Shown here: positions 42,550 to 51,469 of the stretch, in pieces
Numbering within the stretch: the first letter of the stretch is position 1
Layout: the number at the start of each line of letters is the position of its first letter
Source: an uncultured Peptoniphilus sp.
GTDB taxonomy: Bacteria; Bacillota; Clostridia; Tissierellales; Peptoniphilaceae
Direction of reading: 5' to 3'
Length of the DNA stretch: 63,016 bases
Assembly: GCA_902489255.1 (NCBI GenBank)
Contig: CABTZF010000005.1
Span: 1 to 63,016, forward strand
Made by a program: the position numbers and the translations under genes
Notes under the pieces: model-generated
The model's database searches: none
What the model was told of the DNA's origin: nothing
What the model saw: only the letters and a program-made list of their open reading frames with translations

Positions 42550-44313
42550 ATGAAGTTTTTTAGGTCCATAAGCCGAATGTTATTTAATCTTACAAGTTCA
42601 ATAAAAAGATTTCCTTTAGCAATGATATTTGCGATTTTAGCCGCATTTTGCATGGCACAAACTTTAAATTATAGGAAAGTTGATATTTTATTCATTAAAT
42701 ATACGAGGTTTGGAGCTTTATTTATTGCAGGAATATTTTTATATTCAGTTATAGCTTTGTATGTTGAATCAACAAAAAGCAATGTTAAAAATGAAGAAGA
42801 TAAAAAAAGCAATAATTTATTTAAAATAATATTATACTTTTTATCAATTCCGGTAATGTATGGAATTTATGAAATAATTTATAGCAAAAATCAAGGATTT
42901 TTTGCCTACGAAAATCAGTATATTTATTTTGGACTCATTGCATTATTTGTAGTTATGGCATCTTATATAGCAAAAATTTCTTACCATAAGGACTTTATTT
43001 CTTATGTGGCAAACATACTTGAATCTTTTGTTGTATCCAATGTTTATTCAATCGTCAACTTTATAGGAATTTCAGCAATTATTTTTGTAATTCAATCACT
43101 TTTTTCCATAAAATTTGAAGAAAATATATACTTAAAATTATTTTATTTTACTTTCATACCATATAATGTTGGAATATTTCTGTCAGGCTTTCCCAAGGAA
43201 AGTGAATCATATATAGATTATGATTATCCTAAGTCTATTAAGGTACTTATGATTTATGTAATTACACCATTGGTGATAATCTATACTATTATTCTTTTTA
43301 TTTACTTTTTAAAAATATTGGTAAATTGGCAAATACCTGATGGGATAATAGTTAATTTAGTTTTGTGGTATGCTATGTTTTCTGTATTTTTACAATTTTT
43401 CCTAGGGAAAATAAATACCAAGTTTATAGAAAATTTTAAAAGGTATTATCCTTTTACTCTCTTACCCTTATTATTTATGATGTTTTTTTCAATAGGGATA
43501 AGAATTAATGAATATGGTCTTACAGAAAATAGGTACTTTATCCTTGCTGCAGGAATTTGGGTTTTTATTTCAGAAATTTACTATATATTTTATAAGAAAA
43601 ATTCAAATATATTTATACCTTTTATTTTTAGCGTAATTATATTATTTTCCGTGATTGGACCAATATCGTGTTATAGGTTATCTGAAAGGTCGCAAATAAA
43701 CAGGCTGACTAAAATTTTGGAAAAAAACAAGATGATTAATGGTAAAAATGTTCTTGCAAAAGAAAACATTTCAAATAAAGATAAGGACGAAATTACAAGT
43801 ATTTTATTCTATTTAAAAGCTCACTATGAAAGAGTGGAAATCCCATATTTAGATAAAAATTTTGAAATTTCAGATGAAATGATGAAGACGACATTTGGCT
43901 TTAATGGAGAAGTTAAGCATGATTTAGAGAACTATCATTATGATAATAATTATGGAAACGCCATAGCCCTTAATATTGACGGATATTCAAATTTAATAAG
44001 AAATGTTAGGTATAAAGATACGACAAAAGTTGATAATTACACTTTTAATTATACACCAACTACAATAGAAATATATTTTACAAAAGACGGGCAAAAACTT
44101 CCTTTAAAAGAAATAAATTTAAAAAATTTAAAAGACAAGATAAAGACTATAGAGGAAGCTAATGGAATTATTAATCCGGAAGATTTATCAATAATTGGTG
44201 AAAATAATGGAGTGAAATATAAAATTATTTTTAATGTTATTGATTTTTATGATGAGAATGATACTATTGATACTTATGTTGAATTTGATTTATTAACAAA
44301 GGAGTTGGATTAA
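42550..44313 (+). CDS. DUF4153-like polytopic membrane protein
   Basis: A 587-residue protein with about 11-12 hydrophobic segments in its first 390 residues (for example FPLAMIFAILAAFCMAQ) and a long soluble, probably extracytoplasmic C-terminal domain (about 395-587) containing LNIDGYSNLIRNVRY. This layout matches DUF4153 membrane proteins of unknown function. AAGGAGG is present before the ATG; TATAAT at 42521-42526 is a possible -10. The next gene begins one base after its stop. Confidence 0.75.
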   Translation: MKFFRSISRMLFNLTSSIKRFPLAMIFAILAAFCMAQTLNYRKVDILFIKYTRFGALFIAGIFLYSVIALYVESTKSNVKNEEDKKSNNLFKIILYFLSIPVMYGIYEIIYSKNQGFFAYENQYIYFGLIALFVVMASYIAKISYHKDFISYVANILESFVVSNVYSIVNFIGISAIIFVIQSLFSIKFEENIYLKLFYFTFIPYNVGIFLSGFPKESESYIDYDYPKSIKVLMIYVITPLVIIYTIILFIYFLKILVNWQIPDGIIVNLVLWYAMFSVFLQFFLGKINTKFIENFKRYYPFTLLPLLFMMFFSIGIRINEYGLTENRYFILAAGIWVFISEIYYIFYKKNSNIFIPFIFSVIILFSVIGPISCYRLSERSQINRLTKILEKNKMINGKNVLAKENISNKDKDEITSILFYLKAHYERVEIPYLDKNFEISDEMMKTTFGFNGEVKHDLENYHYDNNYGNAIALNIDGYSNLIRNVRYKDTTKVDNYTFNYTPTTIEIYFTKDGQKLPLKEINLKNLKDKIKTIEEANGIINPEDLSIIGENNGVKYKIIFNVIDFYDENDTIDTYVEFDLLTKELD

Positions 44314-44314
44314 T

Positions 44315-44788
44315 ATGTATTATGTTACTTTTGAAAATGATGTATTTATTGATCCTTGTTTAGATCTTTCATATTTAAAAGAAATTTTAACTGAGTATCT
44401 TGAAAAAACTGATTTTTTTCAAATTATAGTTTTGAAAGAAGATGAAGAAAACAAAAATTTTTTAGAAGAATATTCAGCATATAATGAAGAGAATGAATAT
44501 GAAGAGATTTTCCAAGGACCGATAGATGAAGAATTCAGTAAAGAATTACTGAAGGAATTTTTAAATGAAAAGAATATTCCAAAATTTTATGATTTAAGAC
44601 TTTATATAGACGATAAAATAAAATTGGAAATATTAAATTATGGGGAAGAGGTTTCCCTATATAATTTTGATGAGGAAGAGGTTCAGGAAATTTATAAAGA
44701 TTTGTTGAAAAAATATCCAATAAAGGATATAACAATAGCAGTCGATACAGAAACAACAAGTCAAGCAGATACTGAATATCTAAATTAA
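44315..44788 (+). CDS. Acidic hypothetical protein
   Basis: A 157-residue, highly acidic, soluble protein with no recognised domain. It starts directly after the DUF4153-like gene with AAGGAG upstream, so translation is probably coupled; it may be a partner of that membrane protein. A convergent terminator follows. Confidence 0.58.
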   Translation: MYYVTFENDVFIDPCLDLSYLKEILTEYLEKTDFFQIIVLKEDEENKNFLEEYSAYNEENEYEEIFQGPIDEEFSKELLKEFLNEKNIPKFYDLRLYIDDKIKLEILNYGEEVSLYNFDEEEVQEIYKDLLKKYPIKDITIAVDTETTSQADTEYLN

Positions 44789-44808
44789 TATAAGTATTAA
44801 TTGTAAAA

Positions 44809-44854
44809 AAATAATTATAGGGTCTTTCCGTTGGGATTGGCCCTATAATTATTT
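44809..44854. terminator. Bidirectional terminator
   Basis: AAATAATTATAGGG (44809-44822) pairs with CCCTATAATTATTT (44841-44854), 14 pairs with an 18-base loop. T residues follow on the plus strand, and the preceding A run supplies U on the minus strand. Confidence 0.87.
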
Positions 44855-44958
44855 TGACTATTTGATTTTAATGACTCAAGAAATCTTTAGTAAATTATTT
44901 TAGATTTTTTAATAAGCCAAAAAAAGCACAGTATTAATTTTAAAATTTTTCAATATTA

Positions 44959-45198
44959 TTAATTATCACAGCCATAATCTTCTGTAAAGTAAACTAATAG
45001 TTCCTTGGCTCTTTGGTAATCCTTATCCGAAACATAAATGGTTTTTTCGAATACTGAAAATCCTGACATAAGCCTTAAAAAATCCCCTTCGTCATCATAA
45101 GTATAAGGGATTTTTTCATCTTCAAGAAGCCGGCTTATTTCTCTAAAACGAATCTCATCTGTTACAGAAACAAGTTCTATATAATTAATATCATCCAT
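44959..45198 (-). CDS. DUF2007-like putative signal-transducing protein
   Basis: A 79-residue protein that begins MDDINYIELVSV and has the pattern of DUF2007 domains: an N-terminal strand, a helix EIRFREISRLLEDEKIPY, and TIYVSDKDYQRAKELL near the end. The family has a ferredoxin-like fold and no firm function. ATG 45198 is chosen because AAAGGGTG lies eight bases upstream; GTG 45207 is the alternative. It follows rpsD on the minus strand but is separated from it by a terminator. Confidence 0.72.
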   Translation of the reverse strand: MDDINYIELVSVTDEIRFREISRLLEDEKIPYTYDDEGDFLRLMSGFSVFEKTIYVSDKDYQRAKELLVYFTEDYGCDN

Positions 45199-45228
45199 AA
45201 TAATCACCCTTTAAATTTTATATAGTAA

Positions 45229-45251
45229 AAAAGACCCCAAAGGAGTCTTTT
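45229..45251 (-). terminator. Terminator of rpsD
   Basis: On the minus strand AAAAGACTCC-ttt-GGGGTCTTTT forms a stem with one T-G pair and runs into T6. Confidence 0.82.
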
Positions 45252-45253
45252 AA

Positions 45254-45850
45254 TTACATATTCTTTGAATAATATTCCACGATTAATTGGTCTTCAATTT
45301 CTATCGGAATATCTTCTCTATTTGGCAGACTAACAAGTTTTCCTTTGAAATCTTCTTCTTTAGTAAGGTAAGGATAACTTACAGGGAAATTTGTATTGTA
45401 ATTTTCCTTAAACATTTCAACTTTCTTACCCTTACGAGAAAGAGATATTTCATCACCAATATCACATCTGTAAGAAGATATATCAACCTTTTTGCCGTTA
45501 ACAAGGATGTGTCCATGAAGAACCATTTGTCTAGCTTGTCTTATTGAAGAAGCAAGGCCCAGTCTATAAGTTAAATTATCAAGTCTTCTTTCAAGGAAAG
45601 AAATAAGGTTTGGACCTGTTTGTCCTTGCGCTCTTTGAGCTTCAATAAAAAGATTTAAAAATTGTTTTTCTAAAACTCCATAGTATGCTCTAAGTCTTTG
45701 TTTTTCCAATAATTGTTTACCATATTCAGTTAACTTCTTATCACTTCTTGCGCTACCTCTTTGAGCTCTTTTCATAGCTTTGGGGTGGCCACATACATTT
45801 AGTCCCAGTCTTCTTGATTGTTTAAATCTGGGTTCCATCATTTTTGCCAT
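45254..45850 (-). CDS. rpsD: 30S ribosomal protein S4
   Basis: A 198-residue S4 protein. The N-terminal EPRFKQSRRLGLN segment, the GKQLLEKQRLRAYYGVLEKQF helix and the S4 RNA-binding domain with RLDNLTYRLGLA and ARQMVLHGHILVNGKKV (about 98-130) are clear. It nucleates 16S rRNA assembly. The N-terminal zinc cysteines of some S4 proteins are absent (C- type). It is a stand-alone gene with its own promoter, as in many Firmicutes; a short leader could allow autoregulation. Confidence 0.97.
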   Translation of the reverse strand: MAKMMEPRFKQSRRLGLNVCGHPKAMKRAQRGSARSDKKLTEYGKQLLEKQRLRAYYGVLEKQFLNLFIEAQRAQGQTGPNLISFLERRLDNLTYRLGLASSIRQARQMVLHGHILVNGKKVDISSYRCDIGDEISLSRKGKKVEMFKENYNTNFPVSYPYLTKEEDFKGKLVSLPNREDIPIEIEDQLIVEYYSKNM

Positions 45851-45898
45851 TTCATCAAACTCCTATATATTTTGCCGCGATAATTAAGAGCCATTTGT

Positions 45899-45927
45899 AT
45901 TGTACTAAAAGATTTAAAAAAAGTAAA
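45899..45927 (-). promoter_or_regulatory. Promoter of rpsD
   Basis: On the minus strand TTTACT (45927-45922) and TACAAT (45904-45899) are 17 bases apart, giving a leader of about 45 bases. Confidence 0.65.
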
Positions 45928-46035
45928 GAGCTAATTATTAAATATTAGTATTTTTAAAAGCTTTTAAAAGAATTTATAAAAAATTTTTCTATAAAATTAT
46001 TTAATAATAAAATTAAATATAATTAAGCATATGAT

Positions 46036-46065
46036 TTTACAAATTCCCAATTTATAGTTTATAAT
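46036..46065 (+). promoter_or_regulatory. Promoter of the yebC-like operon
   Basis: TTTACA (46036-46041) and TATAAT (46060-46065) with an 18-base spacer, 35 bases before the ATG. Confidence 0.6.
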
Positions 46066-46100
46066 AGTGAAAGAAAATATTTAATAGAAAAGGTGATTAA

Positions 46101-46832
46101 ATGAGCGGACATTCAAAATGGAATAATATAAAAAATAAAAAAGGTAAGGAAGATGCCAGAAAGGGAAAAGTTTTTACTAAACTTGCCAGACTAATTACAG
46201 TTGCAACAAGACAAGGTGGACCGAATCCTGATTTCAATCCTCAATTAAAGGTTGCTATAGACAAGGCTAAGGCTGAAAATTTACCAAACGATAATATTGA
46301 AAGAGCAATAAAAAAAGGTTCAGGAGAAGATGACTCTGCAAATTTTGAAACCATTACTTACGAAGGTTACGGTCCGGGCGGAATTGCTGTTATGGTTAAG
46401 TGCTTAACAGATAATAGAAACAGAACAGCTCCTGATATTCGTCATATTTTTGATAAAAATGGTGGCAATCTTGGAACACCGGGTTGTGTATCATTTATGT
46501 TTAATGAAAAAGGTCTTATAGGAATTTTAAAGCCTGATAATTGTGACAGCGATGATTTTATTTTAACAGCTATTGATTATGGAGCAGAAGATGTAATTGA
46601 CCGTGGTGAAGCTTTTGAAATTATAACTACACCTGAAAATTATTATGATGTAAGAAAAGCTCTTGAAGATGATGGATATGAATTTGTAGAGAGTGATATA
46701 ACTTTTGTAAGTGAAAATTATTCAAAGTTATCAGATGAAGATGATATTAAAAAAATGGACAAATTAATTGACGCTTTGGAAGATAATGATGATGTTCAAG
46801 ATGTTTATACTAATTGGGATACAGAAGACTAA
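46101..46832 (+). CDS. YebC/PmpR family protein (TACO1-like)
   Basis: A 243-residue protein starting MSGHSKWNNIKNKKGKEDA, the invariant YebC signature, followed by LARLITVATRQGGPNPDFNP and YEGYGPGGIAVMV. The family was long labelled as transcription regulators, and is now also linked to relief of ribosome stalling at proline runs. Length is canonical. It opens a four-gene set of overlapping or adjacent genes ending at lgt. Confidence 0.95.
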   Translation: MSGHSKWNNIKNKKGKEDARKGKVFTKLARLITVATRQGGPNPDFNPQLKVAIDKAKAENLPNDNIERAIKKGSGEDDSANFETITYEGYGPGGIAVMVKCLTDNRNRTAPDIRHIFDKNGGNLGTPGCVSFMFNEKGLIGILKPDNCDSDDFILTAIDYGAEDVIDRGEAFEIITTPENYYDVRKALEDDGYEFVESDITFVSENYSKLSDEDDIKKMDKLIDALEDNDDVQDVYTNWDTED

Positions 46833-46834
46833 TA

Positions 46835-47407
46835 ATGAAAAAGAAAATTTTGGCTTTTATGGGTAGTGAAAGAAGACATAGGAGTACAGAAAAATTTTTG
46901 GATATATTTTTAGAGGAAAAATTTAAAAATGATGAAATAAAAAAAATTATAATTAAAGATCTTGATTTTTCTCCATGTATTTCCTGTTATGCATGTGCAA
47001 AGGATAAGGAGTGTATTTTAAAAGATGACCTTACAAAAATATATCCACTTATTGATAATAGCGATGTAGTAGTATTTGCATCGCCTATTTATTTTAACTC
47101 ATTATCTGCACGGTCAAAGGCTCTAGTTGACAGGATGCAAGTTTATTGGTCAAGAAAATTTATACAAAATGAAATAATTGAAAAAAATAAAGAAGGAATT
47201 GGCCTTTTTGTTGGAGGAGCCCCTTTTAAAGAAGATCAGTTTTTGGGATCTGAGCTTGTGCTTAAACATTTTTTTATGGCTATCGGTACAAAAAAATACG
47301 TGTATTATGAAGTTCCAAACACAGATATCTATAATTTAGAAAAGACTGAGAATTTTTTGTCATTTATAAATAAAGAGAATAACAATATTGCAATTTATAA
47401 AGGTTAG
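46835..47407 (+). CDS. NADPH-dependent FMN reductase-like (flavodoxin fold) protein
   Basis: A 190-residue flavodoxin-fold oxidoreductase. FMGSERRHRSTEKFLDIFL (7-25) is the FMN phosphate loop, DFSPCISCYACAKDKEC (about 43-59) is the Cys-rich segment of iron-sulfur-flavoprotein-like reductases, and ASPIYFNSLSARSKALVDRM (about 83-102) completes the FMN site. ATG 46835 is chosen three bases after the yebC stop over an upstream TTG. The electron acceptor is unknown. Confidence 0.85.
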   Translation: MKKKILAFMGSERRHRSTEKFLDIFLEEKFKNDEIKKIIIKDLDFSPCISCYACAKDKECILKDDLTKIYPLIDNSDVVVFASPIYFNSLSARSKALVDRMQVYWSRKFIQNEIIEKNKEGIGLFVGGAPFKEDQFLGSELVLKHFFMAIGTKKYVYYEVPNTDIYNLEKTENFLSFINKENNNIAIYKG

Positions 47408-47415
47408 GAGGAAAT

Positions 47416-48078
47416 ATGGAATTAAATAAATATATTGACCATACTTTATTGAAAGCTGATGCTACAGAAGATGAAATTAAAAAGCTTTGTAAAGAAGCTA
47501 AAAAATATGATTTTATGGCAGTTTGTATAAATCCTACAAATATCAATATAGCAAAAGAAGAACTTAAAGCTACAAATATAAAAATTTGTACCGTTATAGG
47601 ATTTCCCCTTGGAGCAAGCACAAGTGAAACCAAGGTTTTTGAAGCTGAAAATACTATAAAAAAAGGTGCTGATGAAATTGATATGGTTTTAAATATTGGA
47701 GCTGTAAAATCAAAAAAATATGATAGAGTTTTGGAAGATATAAATGGGGTTGTTGAAGAGGTTCACAAAAAAAGCAAGATTATAAAAGTTATTCTTGAAA
47801 CTTGTTTATTAGATAAGGATGAGATAATTAAGGTACTGGAACTTATTAAGGTTACAGGAGCTGATTATGTAAAAACGTCTACAGGTTTTTCAACAGCCGG
47901 AGCAAAAATTTCAGACATTTCTCTTATGAGAAAAATTTTGGGACCAAATATGGGTATAAAGGCAAGCGGTGGTATTAGAAATTTGGAGACTGCAAAAAAG
48001 ATGATTGAAGCAGGTGCAAATAGACTTGGAGTATCTGCAGGAGTGCAAATAATGGAGGAGTATAGGTGTGAAAATTAA
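47416..48078 (+). CDS. deoC: Deoxyribose-phosphate aldolase
   Basis: A 220-residue class I aldolase that cleaves deoxyribose-5-phosphate. It begins with the family signature YIDHTLLKADAT, has TVIGFPLGASTSETK, and carries the Schiff-base Lys in ADYVKTSTGFS (about 152-162) and the second active-site Lys in GIKASGGIR (about 178-186). GGAGG precedes the ATG. No other deo genes adjoin; the 3' end overlaps lgt by 11 bases. Confidence 0.95.
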   Translation: MELNKYIDHTLLKADATEDEIKKLCKEAKKYDFMAVCINPTNINIAKEELKATNIKICTVIGFPLGASTSETKVFEAENTIKKGADEIDMVLNIGAVKSKKYDRVLEDINGVVEEVHKKSKIIKVILETCLLDKDEIIKVLELIKVTGADYVKTSTGFSTAGAKISDISLMRKILGPNMGIKASGGIRNLETAKKMIEAGANRLGVSAGVQIMEEYRCEN

Positions 48079-48811
48079 TCCGGTTGCTTTTAATTTATTT
48101 GGATTGGAAGTCAGATGGTATGGAATTTTGATAGCTCTTGGAGCTTTTATAGCCATAAATATAATTGAAATTATGGGAAATAGATATGAATATAAAAATG
48201 GACTTTATAAGGGTTTTGCAAGTGACCTTGGAGTTTTTGTAATTATATTTGGAGTTTTGGGAGCAAGGCTTTATTATGTTGCCTTTGAATGGGAATATTA
48301 CAGTCAAAACTTAGGTGAAATTTTTGCTATAAGAAATGGAGGACTTGCCATATATGGCGGAATACTTGCGGGGATGTTAGCAAGCCTATTTTTTTCAAAA
48401 GTTAAAAAAATTAATTTTCTTACGATTATGGATACTTGTGCTCCGGCAGTTCCTCTTGCTCAAGCAATAGGAAGGTGGGGTAATTTTATAAATGGTGAAG
48501 CTCATGGAGGAGAAACAAATTTGCCTTGGGGCATATGGGTTGACGGAATAAAAGTTCATCCAACTTTTTTATATGAATCTATTTTGGACTTTTTTATCTT
48601 TTTGCTTTTATTTTTTTATATGAAAAAGAAACAAAAATTTACAGGTCAACTTTTCTTCTTATATATAATAATTTATGGGTTCGGTAGATTCATTATTGAA
48701 GGAATGAGAACAGACTCTCTTTACTTGGGACCTTTTAGAATTTCTCAAATCGTAAGTCTTGTATTAGTTTTTGTAGGCGGTTTTTTATACTTTAGAAAAA
48801 AAAGAAATTGA
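48068..48811 (+). CDS. lgt: Prolipoprotein diacylglyceryl transferase
   Basis: A 247-residue membrane enzyme with seven hydrophobic segments that attaches diacylglyceryl to lipobox cysteines. The Lgt signature GRWGNFINGEAHGG (about 135-148) and the HPTFLYES segment (about 163-170) are intact, as is the conserved LGARLYYV region. The start is GTG at 48068 with GGAGG about ten bases upstream. It serves the lipoproteins encoded in this window (ApbE, the propeller protein, the CapA-like protein). Confidence 0.95.
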   Translation: MKINPVAFNLFGLEVRWYGILIALGAFIAINIIEIMGNRYEYKNGLYKGFASDLGVFVIIFGVLGARLYYVAFEWEYYSQNLGEIFAIRNGGLAIYGGILAGMLASLFFSKVKKINFLTIMDTCAPAVPLAQAIGRWGNFINGEAHGGETNLPWGIWVDGIKVHPTFLYESILDFFIFLLLFFYMKKKQKFTGQLFFLYIIIYGFGRFIIEGMRTDSLYLGPFRISQIVSLVLVFVGGFLYFRKKRN

Positions 48812-48836
48812 TTTTAAATTATATATATGCTATAAT
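48808..48836 (+). promoter_or_regulatory. Promoter of tRNA-Pro
   Basis: TTGATT (48808-48813, overlapping the lgt stop) and TATAAT (48831-48836) are 17 bases apart, 14 bases before the tRNA. Confidence 0.75.
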
Positions 48837-48850
48837 TTTTAATATTGTTA

Positions 48851-48927
48851 CGGGATGTAGCGCAGCCCGGTAGCGCACATGTATGGGGTGCATGGGGTCG
48901 AAGGTTCAAATCCTTTCATCCCGACCA
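48851..48927 (+). tRNA. tRNA-Pro (anticodon GGG)
   Basis: A 77-base tRNA with acceptor CGGGATG/CATCCCG, D-arm GCGC...GCGC, anticodon stem CATGT/GCATG with loop ATGGGGT (anticodon GGG, reading CCC/CCU), T-arm GAAGGTTCAAATCCTTT and an encoded CCA. The acceptor stem's first pair C-G and the discriminator A fit tRNA-Pro. Confidence 0.95.
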
Positions 48928-48929
48928 TA

Positions 48930-48957
48930 GGACTGGTTTTGACCGGTCCATTTTTTT
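48930..48957 (+). terminator. Terminator of tRNA-Pro
   Basis: GGACTGGT (48930-48937) pairs with ACCGGTCC (48942-48949) with one T-G pair, followed by A and T7. Confidence 0.9.
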
Positions 48958-48967
48958 ATGGTATGAT
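48939..48967 (+). promoter_or_regulatory. Promoter of queH, embedded in the tRNA terminator
   Basis: TTGACC (48939-48944) lies in the loop and descending arm of the terminator; TATGAT (48962-48967) follows after 17 bases, 20 bases before the queH ATG. Confidence 0.6.
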
Positions 48968-48986
48968 TTTTTTGGGAGTAAAACTT

Positions 48987-49622
48987 ATGAATAAAATTAA
49001 TTATAATTTAGAGATGGAAAAAGTTTTAAAAACAATAGATCTAAATAACAAGCCTTCACTTCTTTTACATTCTTGTTGTGGACCCTGTTCATCGGCAGTA
49101 ATAGAAAGACTCGCCCCATTTTTTAAGTTGCAAGTTCTTTATTATAATCCCAATATAGATACTTATCAAGAATATATGAAAAGAGCCGAAGAACAAATTA
49201 GGTTTATAAAGGAATTCGGCCTTGAAGATGAAGTAAAAGTTCAAGTTTTAGACTATGATAAGGATGCGTTTTTAGAAGCCGTTAAGGGCTATGAACATTA
49301 TAAAGAAGGCTCAGCAAGATGTGTGAAGTGTTTTAATTTAAGGCTTTCTAAAACTGCCGAGCTAGCTAAAGCCGGAAACTTTGATTATTTTACAACGACC
49401 CTTAGTATTTCTCCATGGAAGGATTCTCAAATTTTAAATAAATTAGGCAATCATTTGGGAGAAATTTACGGGGTTAATTATTTATATTCGGATTTTAAGA
49501 AAAAAGACGGCTTTAAAAGATCTGTAGACTTATCTAATAAATTTAATATGTACAGGCAATGTTATTGTGGCTGTGAATTTAGTGAAGAGGAAACTTTAAA
49601 GAGTGAAAAAAAGATTAATTAA
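48987..49622 (+). CDS. queH: Epoxyqueuosine reductase QueH
   Basis: A 211-residue enzyme for the last step of queuosine synthesis in tRNA. It has LLLHSCCGPCSSAVIERL (about 26-43), RCVKCFNLRL, the TTTLSISPWKD segment and a C-terminal YCGCEF, the cysteine set of QueH (DUF208), which differs from QueG. ATG 48987 is chosen because the longer frame runs back through the tRNA; GGGAG lies eight bases upstream. No other que genes are near, so salvage of queuosine precursors is possible. Confidence 0.93.
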   Translation: MNKINYNLEMEKVLKTIDLNNKPSLLLHSCCGPCSSAVIERLAPFFKLQVLYYNPNIDTYQEYMKRAEEQIRFIKEFGLEDEVKVQVLDYDKDAFLEAVKGYEHYKEGSARCVKCFNLRLSKTAELAKAGNFDYFTTTLSISPWKDSQILNKLGNHLGEIYGVNYLYSDFKKKDGFKRSVDLSNKFNMYRQCYCGCEFSEEETLKSEKKIN

Positions 49623-50787
49623 TTTTTTTATTATTATCCTAATACTTATAAATTTCTCCGCTTGCAGAGATTTAAGAACCGGAGATAAGAAAAGTTTAGG
49701 ACAAGAAAATAATTTAACAATTCATGAAAATGCAGCAAAAGAAAAAGTAGAAGAAGATAAAAAAGTTTATATAGAACTTTTGGCTATGGGAGATATGATT
49801 TTTCACAGGCCACTTGTTAATTCTTCCAGGGTTAACGATACTTATGATTTTTCTAAAAGTTTTGCAAATATTTCTCTCGATTTACAAAAAGCGGACATTG
49901 CACTTGCAAATTTTGAAGGTTCTATTAATAGTGACAGAAAGCTTAGCGGATTTCCCTTATTTAATTTTCCCAAAGAAACAATTACAGGATTAAAAAATGC
50001 GGGTTTTGAACTTCTAACAACTGCCAATAATCACTGTCTTGATACTGGAGTTGATGGAGTGAAAGAAACAATTAAAACAATTAATGCTAACGGCATTATG
50101 AATGTAGGTACATATTTAGATTCCAACCATTCTGATATAATTATTGAAAAAAATAATATTAAGGTTGGATTTTTAGCTTATACTGATTTATTAAACGGTA
50201 TGGACGGTCTAATAAAAGGTAAAGAATATATGGTCAATACTTTTGAAGATAGAGATTTTAAAAAAGATATTGATAATTTGGCAAAAAAAGTTGATTTTTT
50301 AGTTATAATTCCGCATTGGGGGGAAGAATATCAATTTAAACCAAGCGCAAGACAGGAAGAACTAAAGAATCAACTTTACGAAGCCGGAGCAGATATAGTT
50401 TTGGGTTCGCATCCTCATGTTGTTCAAAAATGTGAAGATTTTTATATAAACGGTGAGAGAAAATTTATTTGCTATTCTATGGGCAATGCCATTTCCAACC
50501 AAACTGAAAAAGTTATAGGGAAAAAAGGAGTTGAAAGTGGTCTTATGATAAAGCTGAAATTAGAAAAAAATCTTACAAAGAATATTTCCAGAATAATAGA
50601 TATTGAAACAATTCCTACTTGTACCCTGAAATACAGGGAAGGTGATAAAAATATTTATGGAATCTTTAAATATACAGATATTCTTGATGGTGGAAAATTT
50701 TCTGGTATGTTTGATGAAAACTCAAAAAGAATTTTTAAAGAAAGATATGAATATACAAATAAAATAATTGAGGGTAAAAATGAATAG
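49603..50787 (+). CDS. CapA/PgsA-family lipoprotein (poly-gamma-glutamate-type)
   Basis: A 394-residue protein with a lipoprotein signal (lipobox NFSAC, Cys about 20) and a metallophosphatase-like CapA fold: LLAMGDMIFHRPLV (about 57-70), ALANFEGSINSD, TTANNHCLDTG (about 140-150), IPHWGEEYQ and LGSHPHVVQ (about 267-275). CapA proteins take part in poly-gamma-glutamate export or anchoring, but no capB/C/D genes are present, so the role is unknown. GTG 49603 lies inside the queH end. It overlaps the next gene by eight bases. Confidence 0.85.
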   Translation: MKKRLINFFIIILILINFSACRDLRTGDKKSLGQENNLTIHENAAKEKVEEDKKVYIELLAMGDMIFHRPLVNSSRVNDTYDFSKSFANISLDLQKADIALANFEGSINSDRKLSGFPLFNFPKETITGLKNAGFELLTTANNHCLDTGVDGVKETIKTINANGIMNVGTYLDSNHSDIIIEKNNIKVGFLAYTDLLNGMDGLIKGKEYMVNTFEDRDFKKDIDNLAKKVDFLVIIPHWGEEYQFKPSARQEELKNQLYEAGADIVLGSHPHVVQKCEDFYINGERKFICYSMGNAISNQTEKVIGKKGVESGLMIKLKLEKNLTKNISRIIDIETIPTCTLKYREGDKNIYGIFKYTDILDGGKFSGMFDENSKRIFKERYEYTNKIIEGKNE

Positions 50788-51469
50788 AGATTTTGTTCCG
50801 GGAACTGCATATGTAATTGTTCAAGATGAAAAAAATTTTAAATACACCAGTGACTCTTTGATTCTATCTTCGTTTGTAAAAGGAGGTATAAGAGCCCTTG
50901 ATTTGGGTTGCGGTAATGGAATTCTTTCTCTTAGACTTGTTGACAGATTTAAGGAAATAGTGGCAATAGATTATAATTTAGAAGCCTTGGAACTTTTTAA
51001 AATTTCACTAAAGGAAAATCATTTGGAGGATAAAATAAGACTTATTGGGGATAATATTTTTAATTTGAAGGAATATTATCCGGACAATTATTTTGATCAA
51101 ATCTTATTTAATCCTCCTTATTTCAATTGTTTTAAAGCTGAAAATAATGTTGAAAGGGCTAGACATTCAGAAAGTATTAAGGAATTCATACCTATAATAG
51201 GATCTTTATTAAAGCCTCAAGGAGATTTTACAATAATTTTTCCGGCGAACAGAATTTGTGAATTAATTTATTATTTGAATGATAATAATTTAAAGATTAA
51301 GGATTTGATTGCCGTTAAACCGACAATCAGAAAAGATGCACGACATTTTATATGCAGATGTAGAAAACCGGCAAATTTTGGAAATTTTTACAGGGAATTT
51401 ATAGTTCATGATAAAGACGGTTATAGCCAAGAAATGAAAAGGGTTCAAAATAATGAGGTGCTATTATGA
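50780..51469 (+). CDS. tRNA1(Val) adenine-N6 methyltransferase-like (YabB/TrmN6)
   Basis: A 229-residue class I SAM methyltransferase. The SAM site is DLGCGNGILSLRL (about 41-53), and the N6-adenine motif is LFNPPYFNC (about 109-117), typical of the YfiC/YabB group. The neighbour order with rsmI matches Bacillus yabB-yazA-yabC (rsmI). ATG 50780 has GAGGG six bases upstream and is preferred to 50768. Confidence 0.88.
   Translation: MNRDFVPGTAYVIVQDEKNFKYTSDSLILSSFVKGGIRALDLGCGNGILSLRLVDRFKEIVAIDYNLEALELFKISLKENHLEDKIRLIGDNIFNLKEYYPDNYFDQILFNPPYFNCFKAENNVERARHSESIKEFIPIIGSLLKPQGDFTIIFPANRICELIYYLNDNNLKIKDLIAVKPTIRKDARHFICRCRKPANFGNFYREFIVHDKDGYSQEMKRVQNNEVLL

Noticed and set aside
48879..48986. 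N-terminal extension of QueH
   Set aside because: The extra codons run back through the tRNA-Pro and its terminator; ATG 48987 has a Shine-Dalgarno and fits the family length.
49603..50787. CapA-like lipoprotein as part of the ATP-grasp/Mur-ligase cassette
   Set aside because: Poly-glutamate chemistry makes the link tempting, but the gene is almost 10 kb away in another operon, so there is no positional evidence.
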